Source of the DNA: Promethearchaeota archaeon
GTDB taxonomy: Archaea; Asgardarchaeota; Lokiarchaeia; Sigyniarchaeales; SOKP01
Reading direction: 5' to 3'
DNA length: 64,000 nt
Assembly (NCBI GenBank): GCA_030606485.1
Contig: JAUWGH010000001.1
Location: forward strand, 744,001-808,000
Under the pieces are notes generated by a model. It was given only the letters and a program-made list of their open reading frames with translations, did not search any database and was not told the origin of the DNA. The position numbers were made by a program, and so were the translations under genes. Position 1 is the stretch's first letter; each line of letters begins with the position of its first letter. Positions 1 through 8,605 of this stretch are shown here, one piece after another.

Positions 1-312
1 TATTGCATTAGGTGGAGCTGTTTTATCAATTTGTGAAAATATGTCCTTTTTTAATTCTAACTTTTCAGGTACTGCTTCAATGATAAGATCTGCGTCTGCT
101 ACAGCTTCATTAAGATTTTCGTGAAAAGTAACTTCTCCTTCTATTTGATTACGTTTTTTCTTTCTTGTTAATGAATTTGCTAATTTTTCACATCCTTTAG
201 GATTCACATCATAGAAACGTACAGTATAATCTTTTAATGCTGTTTTTCGTATAATCTGATCCCCCATAAATCCAGCTCCTATTACCGCAACAACATTTAT
301 ATTTTTATTCAT
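1..312 (-). CDS. 3-hydroxyacyl-CoA dehydrogenase, partial (N-terminal part)
   Basis: The gene begins with an ATG at 312 on the minus strand and runs off the left edge, so only the first 104 codons are seen. The N terminus is a Rossmann NAD-binding fold with the family signature GAGFMGDQI at about residues 11-19, followed by a basic stretch and an acidic ADADLIIEAVPE segment typical of 3-hydroxyacyl-CoA/3-hydroxybutyryl-CoA dehydrogenases. The family oxidises (S)-3-hydroxyacyl-CoA to 3-oxoacyl-CoA with NAD. The C-terminal catalytic domain lies outside the window, so chain-length preference and any fusion to a crotonase domain cannot be judged. The thiolases and 4-hydroxybutyryl-CoA dehydratase in the same window fit a C4 acyl-CoA pathway, which is inference. 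Confidence 0.85.
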   Translation of the reverse strand, partial: MNKNINVVAVIGAGFMGDQIIRKTALKDYTVRFYDVNPKGCEKLANSLTRKKKRNQIEGEVTFHENLNEAVADADLIIEAVPEKLELKKDIFSQIDKTAPPNAI

Positions 313-449
313 ATTTTATTTTCACTAAAAATTTATTTGTGTTTTTAATAATTAGTAATTTGATTAGAGTCTTAAAAAATATATTTTAAAAAAATTATGA
401 TAAAAAAATATTTTAAAATGATTAAGATAAAACTAAATAAACAATTCAA

Positions 450-1424
450 TTAAGATTTAGTTAATTGTTCAATATATCTTAAAAAATAATCATTTTCTTT
501 TTCAGTTCCTATTGTAACTCTTATGTATTCTGAACTTAATTGCTCAGAAACGTCGTGAACATAAATTTTTTGTTTTAATAATTTTTGAGAAATGTTTTCA
601 ATACCAGTTTTCATTAAAATAAAATTAGTATAACTTGGAAAAACTGTAATTCCCATTTTTGAAACTGAAGTTACTATTCTTTTTTTTTCTTGTTCAATTT
701 CTTTAATATATTTTTTCATGTAATCCAAATTATGTAATGCATTAATAGCAGCTACGACACTAGGATAAGGTAACATAATTTCTAAACCAATAAATTTCCT
801 TTTTATAACATCTCCGCAAAGTATATACCCAATTCCAGAACCCGCTAAACCAAAAGATTTACTTAATGTCCTTACAATGGCTAAGTTAGGAAAATCAATT
901 AATAAATTTACATAAGATATCTTTGAAAATTCGAAATATGCCTCATCTATTAGAAATATCACATTTTCATTTTCCAAAACTGTCTTTACATCTTTTTTAT
1001 TTAATAGCAGACTTCCAGTGGTATTATTAGGGTTGTCAAACACAATCATAGTTGGTTTATTAATTTCATCAATAAATTGTTCTAAAGAAATTTTAAATTC
1101 GGGTTCTCTTAGTCTGATTTTTAACAGCGGTGAAGAGGTTTTTTGAGCGGTATTTGTGATCAAAATAAATGTTGGATCTGCAATAATTATCTGCCGATTT
1201 CTTGCAAAAAGATAAATGAATTCTTTTATCAATATATCTGAAGCTGAACTTAAAATTATGGAATCTTGAGGAACTTTTGTATAATCAGAGATTAATCCAA
1301 TTAATTCTTCTACTTTTACTTGGGGAGTATAACGATTTATATTTTCAATACTTTCCTTTACAGGGTCAATAATTTCTTTTGGAGGGGGTTTAAACATTTC
1401 ATTTTTATCTAATCTAATTCTCAT
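450..1424 (-). CDS. hisC: Histidinol-phosphate aminotransferase-like PLP enzyme
   Basis: This 324-residue protein is a class I/II (fold type I) aminotransferase close to HisC. Visible family marks are the NPNNTTG motif near residue 131, the DEAYFEF motif at 160-166 and the PLP lysine K189 inside TLSKSFGLAGSGIGY. HisC transfers an amino group between glutamate and imidazole-acetol phosphate in histidine synthesis. The length is slightly short for HisC (usually 340-370), and no other his genes lie nearby, so a related role (for example a CobD-like threonine-phosphate decarboxylase or another amino acid transaminase) is not excluded. The gene lies 25 bases downstream of the NAD-kinase-like gene on the same strand and may be co-transcribed with it. 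Confidence 0.8.
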   Translation of the reverse strand: MRIRLDKNEMFKPPPKEIIDPVKESIENINRYTPQVKVEELIGLISDYTKVPQDSIILSSASDILIKEFIYLFARNRQIIIADPTFILITNTAQKTSSPLLKIRLREPEFKISLEQFIDEINKPTMIVFDNPNNTTGSLLLNKKDVKTVLENENVIFLIDEAYFEFSKISYVNLLIDFPNLAIVRTLSKSFGLAGSGIGYILCGDVIKRKFIGLEIMLPYPSVVAAINALHNLDYMKKYIKEIEQEKKRIVTSVSKMGITVFPSYTNFILMKTGIENISQKLLKQKIYVHDVSEQLSSEYIRVTIGTEKENDYFLRYIEQLTKS

Positions 1425-1449
1425 ATTTTAATGTCCTTCAATAATAAAT

Positions 1450-2553
1450 TTAACATTCTATTTGCGTTATGAGTTCTTCTTTATATCCAATAATTACTTT
1501 GGTATAACCTTTTAGGATATCATCAACTTTAATATCCCCCGTGTCAACTCTCAAACACATTAATCCTTTCATCTTATCTGCCGTTGCTACAATTTTTATG
1601 TTTTCCTTTCCGACTTTTGAAATGATTTTTGGTGTTAATTGTTTATTTCCTCTTCCAAAAATGAACCCCTGCCCTCCGATAGGGGAAACAATTATTTCCA
1701 CATTATTATATTTATCAAGTAATCTTAGAATACCTTCTTCATTTAAATCTTCTCCAACTCGTTTGTTATTATGTATAGCATCGATACCAAGTAGAGTCTT
1801 GGGTAAGTTTAACGCATCTGTAATTGCTTTAACAGTTGTACCGGGTCCCATTAAATATAAAATATCATCTTTCATGTTTTCAATTACATGATCGGCAATT
1901 TCAACTTTATTTTCCGCTGCAGTCTTATTGATTTTTGAACCTATTTTTCCTGATTGCAATAAGCGCTTGACATTTGGTACCTTTAAATAACCATATAATC
2001 TCGAATCTAATATGCCTTTTCTGAAAGAATCTTCATTAATATCGAGAACTTCTTTTTCTTGGGTATCTGTTCCTTTTACAAAAACATCCACCATTTCCGC
2101 TGCGGCTCTAGGGTTGAGAGCAAAAACAGAACTAAACATTTTTACGCCCGATGGGATAGCAACAACGGGTTTTTTCAATCCAATAGCATCAAAGATGTCT
2201 CTGGCAGTTCCGTCACCTCCACAAAAAATGAGCAAATCAATATTTTCTTCCATCATTATTTTTGCAATTCTTTTTGTATCCTCCGCTGAAGTGTCTTTAC
2301 CAATCTCGCCAATAGTACTAAATTTAAACCCTTTATTTTTAATAATATCTGCACCCATTTTGCCAGGGGCTACAAGAAAAAATATATCTTCTTTGTTTTC
2401 TAATTTAAATAATAATTCATTAAGTCTTTTTGGTGTTATTGGTTGAGCTCCCATTTTTATTGCTCTTTTATAAATATCTCCATCTGTTCCTTTTAGTCCT
2501 ACACTTCCTCCCATCCCGGCGATTGGATTTATTAATAGTCCGATTTTTTTCAT
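1450..2553 (-). CDS. NAD kinase-like protein (COG3199 family)
   Basis: A 367-residue member of the predicted ATP/polyphosphate-dependent NAD kinase family COG3199. The N terminus has the diagnostic stretch LLINPIAGMGGSVGLKGTDG (residues 6-25), and the diacylglycerol/NAD kinase phosphate-binding motif CGGDGTARD lies at 111-119. A glycine-rich GPGTTVKAI segment and a late IGGQGFIFGRGN motif complete the family pattern. Known relatives phosphorylate NAD or related nucleotides, but substrate assignments in this branch are uneven, so the exact reaction is inferred. It is longer than bacterial NadK (about 290). It probably heads a two-gene unit with the HisC-like gene. Confidence 0.8.
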   Translation of the reverse strand: MKKIGLLINPIAGMGGSVGLKGTDGDIYKRAIKMGAQPITPKRLNELLFKLENKEDIFFLVAPGKMGADIIKNKGFKFSTIGEIGKDTSAEDTKRIAKIMMEENIDLLIFCGGDGTARDIFDAIGLKKPVVAIPSGVKMFSSVFALNPRAAAEMVDVFVKGTDTQEKEVLDINEDSFRKGILDSRLYGYLKVPNVKRLLQSGKIGSKINKTAAENKVEIADHVIENMKDDILYLMGPGTTVKAITDALNLPKTLLGIDAIHNNKRVGEDLNEEGILRLLDKYNNVEIIVSPIGGQGFIFGRGNKQLTPKIISKVGKENIKIVATADKMKGLMCLRVDTGDIKVDDILKGYTKVIIGYKEELITQIEC

Positions 2554-2786
2554 ATTATTAAATATAAAATTAAAATAATTCTAATACTTTAATGATTGCA
2601 AATTCTGAACATTTTTAAAAGTCATTGATAAATCTTAATTTTATTGTTGTCTTCAAAACAATTTAATACTAAATTTTTAATTTTAAAATATTAAACAGAT
2701 GGTTATATAAAGAAATTATATATTATTTAGTAAAATATTAATTAAAATCTTCCAAATTAAAAAGTCTTGAATTATTTAATATTTTA

Positions 2787-2999
2787 TTAGCTGAACCAAT
2801 CTAAAACTTGAATATCTCTTGTTGGATGACAACAACTCATTGCATGATTATCTAAATCATAACCCCCTTCATGATGTGCTGCAATAAGAGCTGAACCATC
2901 CGGAATATTTTCTAGTCCAATAACTTTTAACCGATGGTAAAATCTAAAATACCAACGATAAAAAAACTTTTGAGATTTCCTATATGTTTCAATTTTCAT
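2787..2999 (-). CDS. Truncated PlsC-like acyltransferase fragment
   Basis: This 70-codon reading frame matches only the start of a PlsC/lysophospholipid acyltransferase: a basic N-terminal helix, then GLENIPDGSALIAAHHEGGY containing the HX4D catalytic motif (H-E-G-G-Y-D). Family members are 200 residues or more, with further glycerol-phosphate-binding motifs that are absent; the frame ends at TAA (2787-2789), and the roughly 230 AT-rich bases downstream show no continuation in any frame. Its ATG overlaps the stop of the AlkD-like gene as TAATG, so it may still be translated by coupling. It is best read as a degraded gene, though a sequencing or assembly deletion is possible. Confidence 0.55.
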   Translation of the reverse strand: MKIETYRKSQKFFYRWYFRFYHRLKVIGLENIPDGSALIAAHHEGGYDLDNHAMSCCHPTRDIQVLDWFS

Positions 3000-3736
3000 T
3001 ATATCTTTTTTAATATCAATTCTCTTTTTTCTTTCGGTAATTTTTCACTAGCATATCTAAGAATTAATCTTGGGAGATTTTTTTTATTCTCCTCTAAGTA
3101 ATTAAAAATTATATCAGGTTTATATTTTGAACACGTCTTAAGCAACCATCCTATTCCTTTTTGGATATAATCTTCAGGATATGAAAGCATTTTTTCTACC
3201 AAGTTAAATACATAAGACGCATCAAAATCTTTTTTTAAAGAAATAGTTTTTAATAAAATAACCATAGATGCACGTCGAATCCACAAATTTTCAGAATAAG
3301 ACCATAATTCGATAGTTCTTTTCGCTAACTTATCATTTTTTACGAGAAATGGTCCAATTATTCTTATAACACTGCTATCACATAAAGCCCAAGTATCACA
3401 AGATTCGAAAAGAGCATCATGAAATAAATTAATAGTGTGTTCGTCAAACTGTTTTTTAAACCGATTAATAAAAAAAAATCCAGCGAATTTTTCATCGTTG
3501 ATATTAGATTTTAATAAAATTTTAAAAATCTCAATTGAATCATTGAAAGTTACATTATTTTCTTTAAAAACATCTCTTACAATCTTTTCAATCTCAGATA
3601 TTTTAAGAGCATATGTCTTAAAATTGGGATTACTTGAATTAAGAATTTTTAACATTCGCTCTTTTTGATCTTGAGTTAGCGTTTGAGCATTTGCTTTTAA
3701 TTGAGTTTTAATTTCATTTACTACTTTTTGAATCAT
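2999..3736 (-). CDS. AlkD-like DNA alkylation repair protein (HEAT-like)
   Basis: An all-helical 245-residue protein of the AlkC/AlkD HEAT-like DNA glycosylase superfamily, which removes positively charged alkylated bases without base flipping. The AlkD pattern is visible: WALCD places W116 and D120 four residues apart, WIRRAS supplies R155 thirty-five residues after the aspartate, as between D113 and R148 of Bacillus cereus AlkD, and W197 lies in the YIQKGIGWLLK helix. The C-terminal LPRLILRYASEKLP helix is also typical. Residue equivalences are by eye. Its stop overlaps the start of the truncated acyltransferase. The GNAT gene upstream is 17 bases away, so these genes may form one transcription unit. 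Confidence 0.8.
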   Translation of the reverse strand: MIQKVVNEIKTQLKANAQTLTQDQKERMLKILNSSNPNFKTYALKISEIEKIVRDVFKENNVTFNDSIEIFKILLKSNINDEKFAGFFFINRFKKQFDEHTINLFHDALFESCDTWALCDSSVIRIIGPFLVKNDKLAKRTIELWSYSENLWIRRASMVILLKTISLKKDFDASYVFNLVEKMLSYPEDYIQKGIGWLLKTCSKYKPDIIFNYLEENKKNLPRLILRYASEKLPKEKRELILKKI

Positions 3737-3753
3737 AAGAAATCTCTTATAAT

Positions 3754-4221
3754 TTAATCATATTTTAACACTTTATCTAATAATAAACCTTCGTCGTCAA
3801 TTCCCATTTTCTTGTATAAAGCAATTGCCTTTTTATTTTTAAAACTTGTAGTAATGTGGAATGCTGTAGCTTTTTTTGATCTTGCGATATTAATCAATTC
3901 ACTTAATAGTTTCTTGCCGTATCCTCTATTCTGAAATTCCTTTTTAATATAAAAATTTTGAAGATATGCACTGTAGCCTGCATGTCCAAATTCGGGGTAA
4001 ATCCAAACATCCCCAAACCCCATTAATTGATTATTTTCTTCAACAACGAGTATAGTATGATATTTATCATCAAATCCTTCAATCATTATTTGCTTTATTA
4101 TATCTTTATTTATCTCTATTTCACCAAAATCACCTTGGTAAATCTCATCAATTGCCTCTTCAAATAATACAGTTAAATCCACTAAGGTATCAATATCTTC
4201 CTTCTCTGCTTTGCGAATCAT
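3754..4221 (-). CDS. GNAT family N-acetyltransferase
   Basis: A 155-residue single-domain acetyltransferase of the GNAT fold. Acetyl-CoA-binding motif A is clear: NFYIKKEFQNRGYGKKLL at about residues 89-106, with the Q/R-x-x-G-x-G/A core QNRGYG at 97-102. The N terminus starts with the usual IRKAEKEDIDTLVDL strand-helix, and the C-terminal AIALYKKMGI is the common motif B end. The acceptor substrate cannot be told from sequence. It lies 17 bases upstream of the AlkD-like gene and about 20 bases downstream of the beta-helix gene on the same strand. Confidence 0.85.
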   Translation of the reverse strand: MIRKAEKEDIDTLVDLTVLFEEAIDEIYQGDFGEIEINKDIIKQIMIEGFDDKYHTILVVEENNQLMGFGDVWIYPEFGHAGYSAYLQNFYIKKEFQNRGYGKKLLSELINIARSKKATAFHITTSFKNKKAIALYKKMGIDDEGLLLDKVLKYD

Positions 4222-4243
4222 AATTTTAAGTCTTATTTTATTT

Positions 4244-4675
4244 TTAAATTGAGAAAGAAATTTTTTTAAGATCTTCTTCTGAATCTGCTTTCCCGATAAT
4301 TATACAGTTTTTTATATTAAGATTATTTAAGTTTAAAGAACTGTCTTTAGCAACAACACAATTTTCTAAGTTAATATTAGCTCCAATCTTTACATTATCA
4401 AGAAGAATACTATTAGTAAGTTGGACATAATCACCTATTTCTGAATTATTTCCAACATAAACATTTGGTCCCAACAGAACATCATCGCCTAATTTAACTT
4501 TATCTCCAAGATATACTGGTTCAATAAAGGTGGGGTAATCACCGACGTAATTTTCAACATGAAGCCCTTTAAATTGCGTTTTAAATAAGTCTAACATTAA
4601 ATTATAAATTTTTGAAGCATCAATTTCTTGATTATTTGCTAAAATATTTCTAATAATTTCCAATTTTTCTTTCAA
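4244..4675 (-). CDS. Left-handed beta-helix (hexapeptide repeat) protein
   Basis: A 143-residue protein with a short helical N terminus followed, from about residue 50, by imperfect hexapeptide repeats ([LIV]-G-x4 rungs such as YLGDKV, LGDDVLLG, YVGNNS, IGDYVQ, KIGANI). These form a left-handed parallel beta helix, as in the C-terminal domain of sugar-phosphate nucleotidyltransferases (GlmU, ManC). No nucleotidyltransferase domain is present, so it is a stand-alone helix that could be a partner subunit or a small acyltransferase; no catalytic histidine is obvious. The start codon is TTG with an AAGGA-like Shine-Dalgarno about 10 bases upstream, so the start is moderately certain. Confidence 0.7.
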   Translation of the reverse strand: MKEKLEIIRNILANNQEIDASKIYNLMLDLFKTQFKGLHVENYVGDYPTFIEPVYLGDKVKLGDDVLLGPNVYVGNNSEIGDYVQLTNSILLDNVKIGANINLENCVVAKDSSLNLNNLNIKNCIIIGKADSEEDLKKISFSI

Positions 4676-4783
4676 TTTCTTTCAATCCTTCTTTTTACTT
4701 GTTGGCTATAATACTCCTAATTTTTAAACAATTTTATATCTTCAATGGCATTATTTGTCCATATTATTTATTTTAATACAAAA

Positions 4784-5506
4784 TTACTTTCCTAAACCAA
4801 TGATTTCAATTAATTTATTAATATTTTCTCCTGTTTTTGCACTTGTAGTTATAACTTGAATATTAGGATTAATTTTTTTTGCATCACTTATCATTTTATC
4901 TATGTTTGTTTCTAATATCTCAGCCAGATCTATTTTATTAATTACTGCAATATCGGACATTTTAAACAACATTGGATGCTTTTCAATAACCCATTCTCCT
5001 TCTGTAATCGAAACAATTGTTATTCTTTTATCTGTGCCCAAAACGAAATCAGAGGGACAAATTAAATTTCCGACATTCTCAATAAAAATAAGATCATAAT
5101 TATTCAAATCCTTATTTTTAATTATCTGGTTTATATGATAAGCGTTTAAAGCACACTCTCGGCCGGTATTAATTTGGATTGACTCCGCATTGTGTTTTTC
5201 TATTCGATTTGCATCCACTCTGGTTGTAACATCACCGCATATAACTAATATCCTATATTTTGAACCTAATTTTTCAAGTATTTTTTCTATTATTGCAGTC
5301 TTGCCAGCGCCAATTGCACCGACTATATCAACGGATTTTATGTTATGTTTTTTAAATTCTTGATTTATTTGGTCAGCTAAAATTTCATTTTGTTTCATAA
5401 TATCTTCTTCTATTTGTATCGCAAGTTCCCTTTCTTTTCCTTTAGTCAATTTATTACTGTCAAGTTCCATAAACCTTTGAATTTCACGTTCTTCTTTATC
5501 AGACAT
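4784..5506 (-). CDS. hypB: Hydrogenase nickel incorporation GTPase HypB
   Basis: A 240-residue SIMIBI-class GTPase matching HypB, which delivers nickel to the large subunit of [NiFe] hydrogenase. The P-loop GAIGAGKT is at 63-70, a CGDVTTRVDANRI switch region at 90-102, ENVGNLICPSDF at 143-154 and the guanine-specificity NKID at 190-193. Of the intersubunit metal ligands of archaeal HypB (Cys-His plus a second Cys), C118 and C150 are present, but the His expected directly after C118 is alanine (RECALNA instead of a CHLDA-type motif). No hydrogenase or other hyp genes lie close by. UreG is a relative, but the metal-site cysteines and the VGNLICP motif favour HypB. Confidence 0.85.
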   Translation of the reverse strand: MSDKEEREIQRFMELDSNKLTKGKERELAIQIEEDIMKQNEILADQINQEFKKHNIKSVDIVGAIGAGKTAIIEKILEKLGSKYRILVICGDVTTRVDANRIEKHNAESIQINTGRECALNAYHINQIIKNKDLNNYDLIFIENVGNLICPSDFVLGTDKRITIVSITEGEWVIEKHPMLFKMSDIAVINKIDLAEILETNIDKMISDAKKINPNIQVITTSAKTGENINKLIEIIGLGK

Positions 5507-5659
5507 TTAATTTTACCAAAATACGTGTTAAAATTTTTTATTACTGATATTGTTATTAATAAATTAAAGGTTTAAAAAAAATTTAACTTGATTTCTAATT
5601 CTTAGAAAAAGGAAAAAGAAGAGAGAAAAAAAAAAGTTATCAATTATTAAAATCAATTA

Positions 5660-7186
5660 TTATTTTTTCAGTTCCATTACTTTTCTAAACTTTTCTAACA
5701 TTTTTCTGGGAGTTACAGGTGGTCTATCATATCTATGTAACTTTTTTCTTATTCCAAACAAATATTTCGCTATATCCTTCAATTTTTCAATATCATATCT
5801 TGCCATCATTGTAATAGTCTCCATCTGCGGAGAGCCTCCGCCATGCAATCCTGCAACTTGCATTACACCAGCAAGATCTGCGACCAACATATTTTCTATT
5901 CCCCTAAAACAACGGTATATATTTACAGGATCTACTCTTGGATTTCTCTTTAAATACTTCATTGCCAATTCACCCACATCTTTAGCAAAGAAAGAACCCT
6001 CAAAAGGCAATGCAGCAACAATTCCACCAGAAAGATCGGCTAATATTTTATATTCATTATAAATCTCCTCGCCAGCTAATCTCCTTCCTGCGTTAGTTAA
6101 TATTTCATCCGGAATGTAGGTCCCGGAGGGTGCTTTTTCAGCACGATACGCGCTTGCTATACCTGCAGCATTTACAAGCTCAGCTGTTCCTATTAAATGA
6201 GACAATTTATCTCTAACATGAGAAGTTTTTTCGATCCCGTTATATTCCGCCACTAATGCGGCAGCGCTTGCAATAACTTCAGATACAGCTGGTTTACAAC
6301 CAGTATATGAATGTCGATGATAATGAGCGAACATTAAAGCCAAAAAACCAGCGTAGGGAGTTTGCCTTGGATCCGCATTTCCGTTTAAAAAAACTCGCTC
6401 ATTTGGAACAAAAACATCATCAAAGATAATCATGGTTTCAACATCACCTAATCTTAACCCCGGAGCTTCCAGACCATATTTACTTTGCCGGAAATATGCT
6501 GGTCTAACAAGTAATTTAACACGATCCCAATCTGATGGTAAAGCAAATGCAACTGCATAATCATTATCTTTAGGCCCCATAAATCTTGTTGGAACTGCGA
6601 CAAGTTCATCAGCATAAGCTGTATTTGTGATACATATTTTACAACCTCTCACAACAATACCATCTTCTTTTGTTTCAATCACCCTCAAATATTGATCAGG
6701 ATCTTCTTGTTCGTGAGGACGTTTTAATCTATCTCCCTTAGTATCAGTTTGTGCGCAGCTTGCGACCAAATCGTTTTCTTGGAAATATTTAAGATACACT
6801 TCAAATCGTTTATAGAAATCAGTTCCTAATGCTTGGTCAACCTCATATGTAATAACAGATAATGCATTTATTGCATCTATTCCCATACATCTCTGAATAC
6901 AACCTCCTACTCTATGGCTAAGAACACGGGTCATTTGTTGCTTTTTCAATAGATCATCTACACTATGGTGTATATGACAAAAACGGTTTATCCTTTTCCC
7001 AGTTAAATGAGAGGTTGCAGTGCATAAATCCTTATATTCTTCTTCATCTACATGATCAAAAGTTTCTTTTATTATATTCATACCTCCCCTAATTCGGGGG
7101 TCGTCTCTTCCCACTATTTCTTCCCCTATCCAAATATTATGCTTCATCTTTTTAAGATCTTCATAATATTGCTCAAAAGTTCTCAT
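5660..7186 (-). CDS. abfD: 4-hydroxybutyryl-CoA dehydratase / vinylacetyl-CoA isomerase
   Basis: This FAD and [4Fe-4S] enzyme dehydrates 4-hydroxybutyryl-CoA to crotonyl-CoA by a ketyl-radical mechanism. All four cluster ligands of the Clostridium aminobutyricum enzyme have counterparts: C96 and C100 (GGCIQRCMG), H290 and C297 (HYHRHSYTGC), with spacings like the known C99, C103, H292, C299. The flavin domain with KICITNTAYADE and the acyl-CoA dehydrogenase-like C-terminal helices are present. I chose the ATG at 7186 (508 residues); a TTG at 7216 would add ten residues, but the ATG gives numbering closest to the characterised enzyme. The plain 4-hydroxyphenylacetate 3-hydroxylase family, a relative, lacks these cysteines. 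Confidence 0.9.
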   Translation of the reverse strand: MRTFEQYYEDLKKMKHNIWIGEEIVGRDDPRIRGGMNIIKETFDHVDEEEYKDLCTATSHLTGKRINRFCHIHHSVDDLLKKQQMTRVLSHRVGGCIQRCMGIDAINALSVITYEVDQALGTDFYKRFEVYLKYFQENDLVASCAQTDTKGDRLKRPHEQEDPDQYLRVIETKEDGIVVRGCKICITNTAYADELVAVPTRFMGPKDNDYAVAFALPSDWDRVKLLVRPAYFRQSKYGLEAPGLRLGDVETMIIFDDVFVPNERVFLNGNADPRQTPYAGFLALMFAHYHRHSYTGCKPAVSEVIASAAALVAEYNGIEKTSHVRDKLSHLIGTAELVNAAGIASAYRAEKAPSGTYIPDEILTNAGRRLAGEEIYNEYKILADLSGGIVAALPFEGSFFAKDVGELAMKYLKRNPRVDPVNIYRCFRGIENMLVADLAGVMQVAGLHGGGSPQMETITMMARYDIEKLKDIAKYLFGIRKKLHRYDRPPVTPRKMLEKFRKVMELKK

Positions 7187-7466
7187 TTTTTTATTTATCC
7201 CTTTTATATTTTTCAAATAAATTTTTTTAAATTAATATAGTTAATTAAAATAATCAACTCGGATGTTAATAAGTCTATTTTTTTTATTTAAAATAAGAAA
7301 TTTTACATTGTAATATAACAATAATAGGCGATTTGATATATTTGAAATAAAACTGAATATTTAGAAGAATTCATAAAAAGTAAATGGCTTGCTAATGCAC
7401 ATATATTATTTGTGTATTATTTGGATATTCTCTGGATCACATACAAGTATAATTTAGAAATAGATC

Positions 7467-7916
7467 GTGATATTTTTCGAGTTTAAATATCATCATAATT
7501 CAATTTACTATAAAAAATTAGATTTAAATAATTTTTTAAAAAAAAGGTTGTGTGTTGGATTGAAACTGTGGAAAAAAGGTCGATATGATTTTAGAACGTC
7601 AGTAGAGGAGACTATGGGATGTTTACACAGAATGGGGGCAGTTGAGAGCTCACATCTCTCACAGTATTTAATTAAAAAGTATAATTTGTCTTCCTTAGAT
7701 CAGGTTGAAGATGTAAAAAAGCAGTTATTGAGGGGTAATATTTTAATTATTAATGTAGCTACTATTTTGGGGGATCAAAATGTGTCAATAATTGATTTTA
7801 AGAGATCTATTGATCAAATAAGGGCGGAGATTAATTTAACAGGAGGATCTATAGGAAGGATCGGAGATACTTATTTAATAATTACACCAAATAGCCATAT
7901 AAAGATTTCCCACTAA
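7467..7916 (+). CDS. sepF: SepF-like cell division protein
   Basis: The C-terminal 80 residues match the SepF (DUF552) fold: ILIINVATILGDQ, then a long helix IIDFKRSIDQIRAEI, then GGSIGRIGDTYLIITP as the closing strands. Archaeal SepF anchors FtsZ to the membrane at the division site through an N-terminal amphipathic helix. The start is uncertain: the longest frame begins with GTG at 7467 (149 residues), but its first 30 residues are low-complexity and AT-rich, and a TTG at 7560 would give a compact 118-residue protein starting LKLWKKGRYDF. No ftsZ is in the window. It precedes the PUA gene by about 80 bases on the same strand. Assignment to SepF rests on the fold pattern. Confidence 0.65.
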   Translation: MIFFEFKYHHNSIYYKKLDLNNFLKKRLCVGLKLWKKGRYDFRTSVEETMGCLHRMGAVESSHLSQYLIKKYNLSSLDQVEDVKKQLLRGNILIINVATILGDQNVSIIDFKRSIDQIRAEINLTGGSIGRIGDTYLIITPNSHIKISH

Positions 7917-7993
7917 ATAATTCCAAAGCGAAAAACTAAAAACCATAGTAACTTTGAATATAAATAGAGATTTTGATTTCAATTATTTTGTGA

Positions 7994-8509
7994 GTGAAAT
8001 TTTTGGACATTAAACAGCGGCATTTTATTCGATCTTCTGAAATAAAAGAAATTATTTCACAAATTAAAAAAACTTATTTTCAAGGTTTTGTTGATAAAAT
8101 TTTTCCAAAAAAATCAAAAGTTGAGCGAATCTTAATTGAACATGGCGATGAGTTAATCGCAATTAATAATAAACTTAGCTTGTGGAAAAAGGGAAAAATC
8201 TACATTCCTATACTGTCCTTATTATTAGAAGGTAATTTAGGATTAAAAACCATCGTTGTAGATATGGGTGCAATAAAATTTGTGACTAATGGTGCTGATA
8301 TAATGCGTCCTGGAATAACAAAAATTGAACCTTCAATTAAAAAAGGTGATATAGTCAGAATAGCAGATGAAACACATGATCGAATTCTGGCTGTTGGACA
8401 AGCTACGTTTGATGCGAGGGAGATGGAAAAAAAGACGTCCGGGAAAGTTGTTAAAAACCTTCACACTATAAAAGACCCGGTCTGGAAATTTGCTAAAACC
8501 TTTAAATGA
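7994..8509 (+). CDS. PUA domain protein, archaeal MCTS1/Tma20-like
   Basis: A 171-residue two-domain protein. The N-terminal half (about 1-90) resembles the pre-PUA domain of MCTS1, and the C-terminal half is a PUA RNA-binding domain with the conserved VVDMGAIKFVTNGADIMRPGI stretch, which is very close to the eukaryotic MCT-1 pattern of DxGAIKxVxxGAxIMxPG. Eukaryotic MCTS1 with DENR works in ribosome recycling and re-initiation; archaeal homologues are presumed to act on tRNA or the small subunit, but this is not proven. The start is GTG at 7994 (KFLDIKQRHF). It lies directly after the SepF-like gene and is convergent with the ubiquitin-like gene. Confidence 0.8.
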   Translation: MKFLDIKQRHFIRSSEIKEIISQIKKTYFQGFVDKIFPKKSKVERILIEHGDELIAINNKLSLWKKGKIYIPILSLLLEGNLGLKTIVVDMGAIKFVTNGADIMRPGITKIEPSIKKGDIVRIADETHDRILAVGQATFDAREMEKKTSGKVVKNLHTIKDPVWKFAKTFK

Positions 8510-8605
8510 AAATATTTTTTTAAAATTGAAGATATACACTGATAGAAGGAAGAAATGGAATATATTGTTTAAATTATGAAAAAAAGGAAGATTTAATTAG
8601 ATTTT

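Noticed and set aside
1541-2446. Plus-strand reading frames opposite the NAD kinase-like gene
   Set aside because: They lie wholly antisense to a well-supported gene and have no domain pattern or Shine-Dalgarno of their own.
7187-7216. Ten-residue N-terminal extension of 4-hydroxybutyryl-CoA dehydratase from TTG 7216
   Set aside because: The ATG at 7186 gives residue spacing nearest to the characterised enzyme, and the extension is Lys/Asn-rich without a Shine-Dalgarno.
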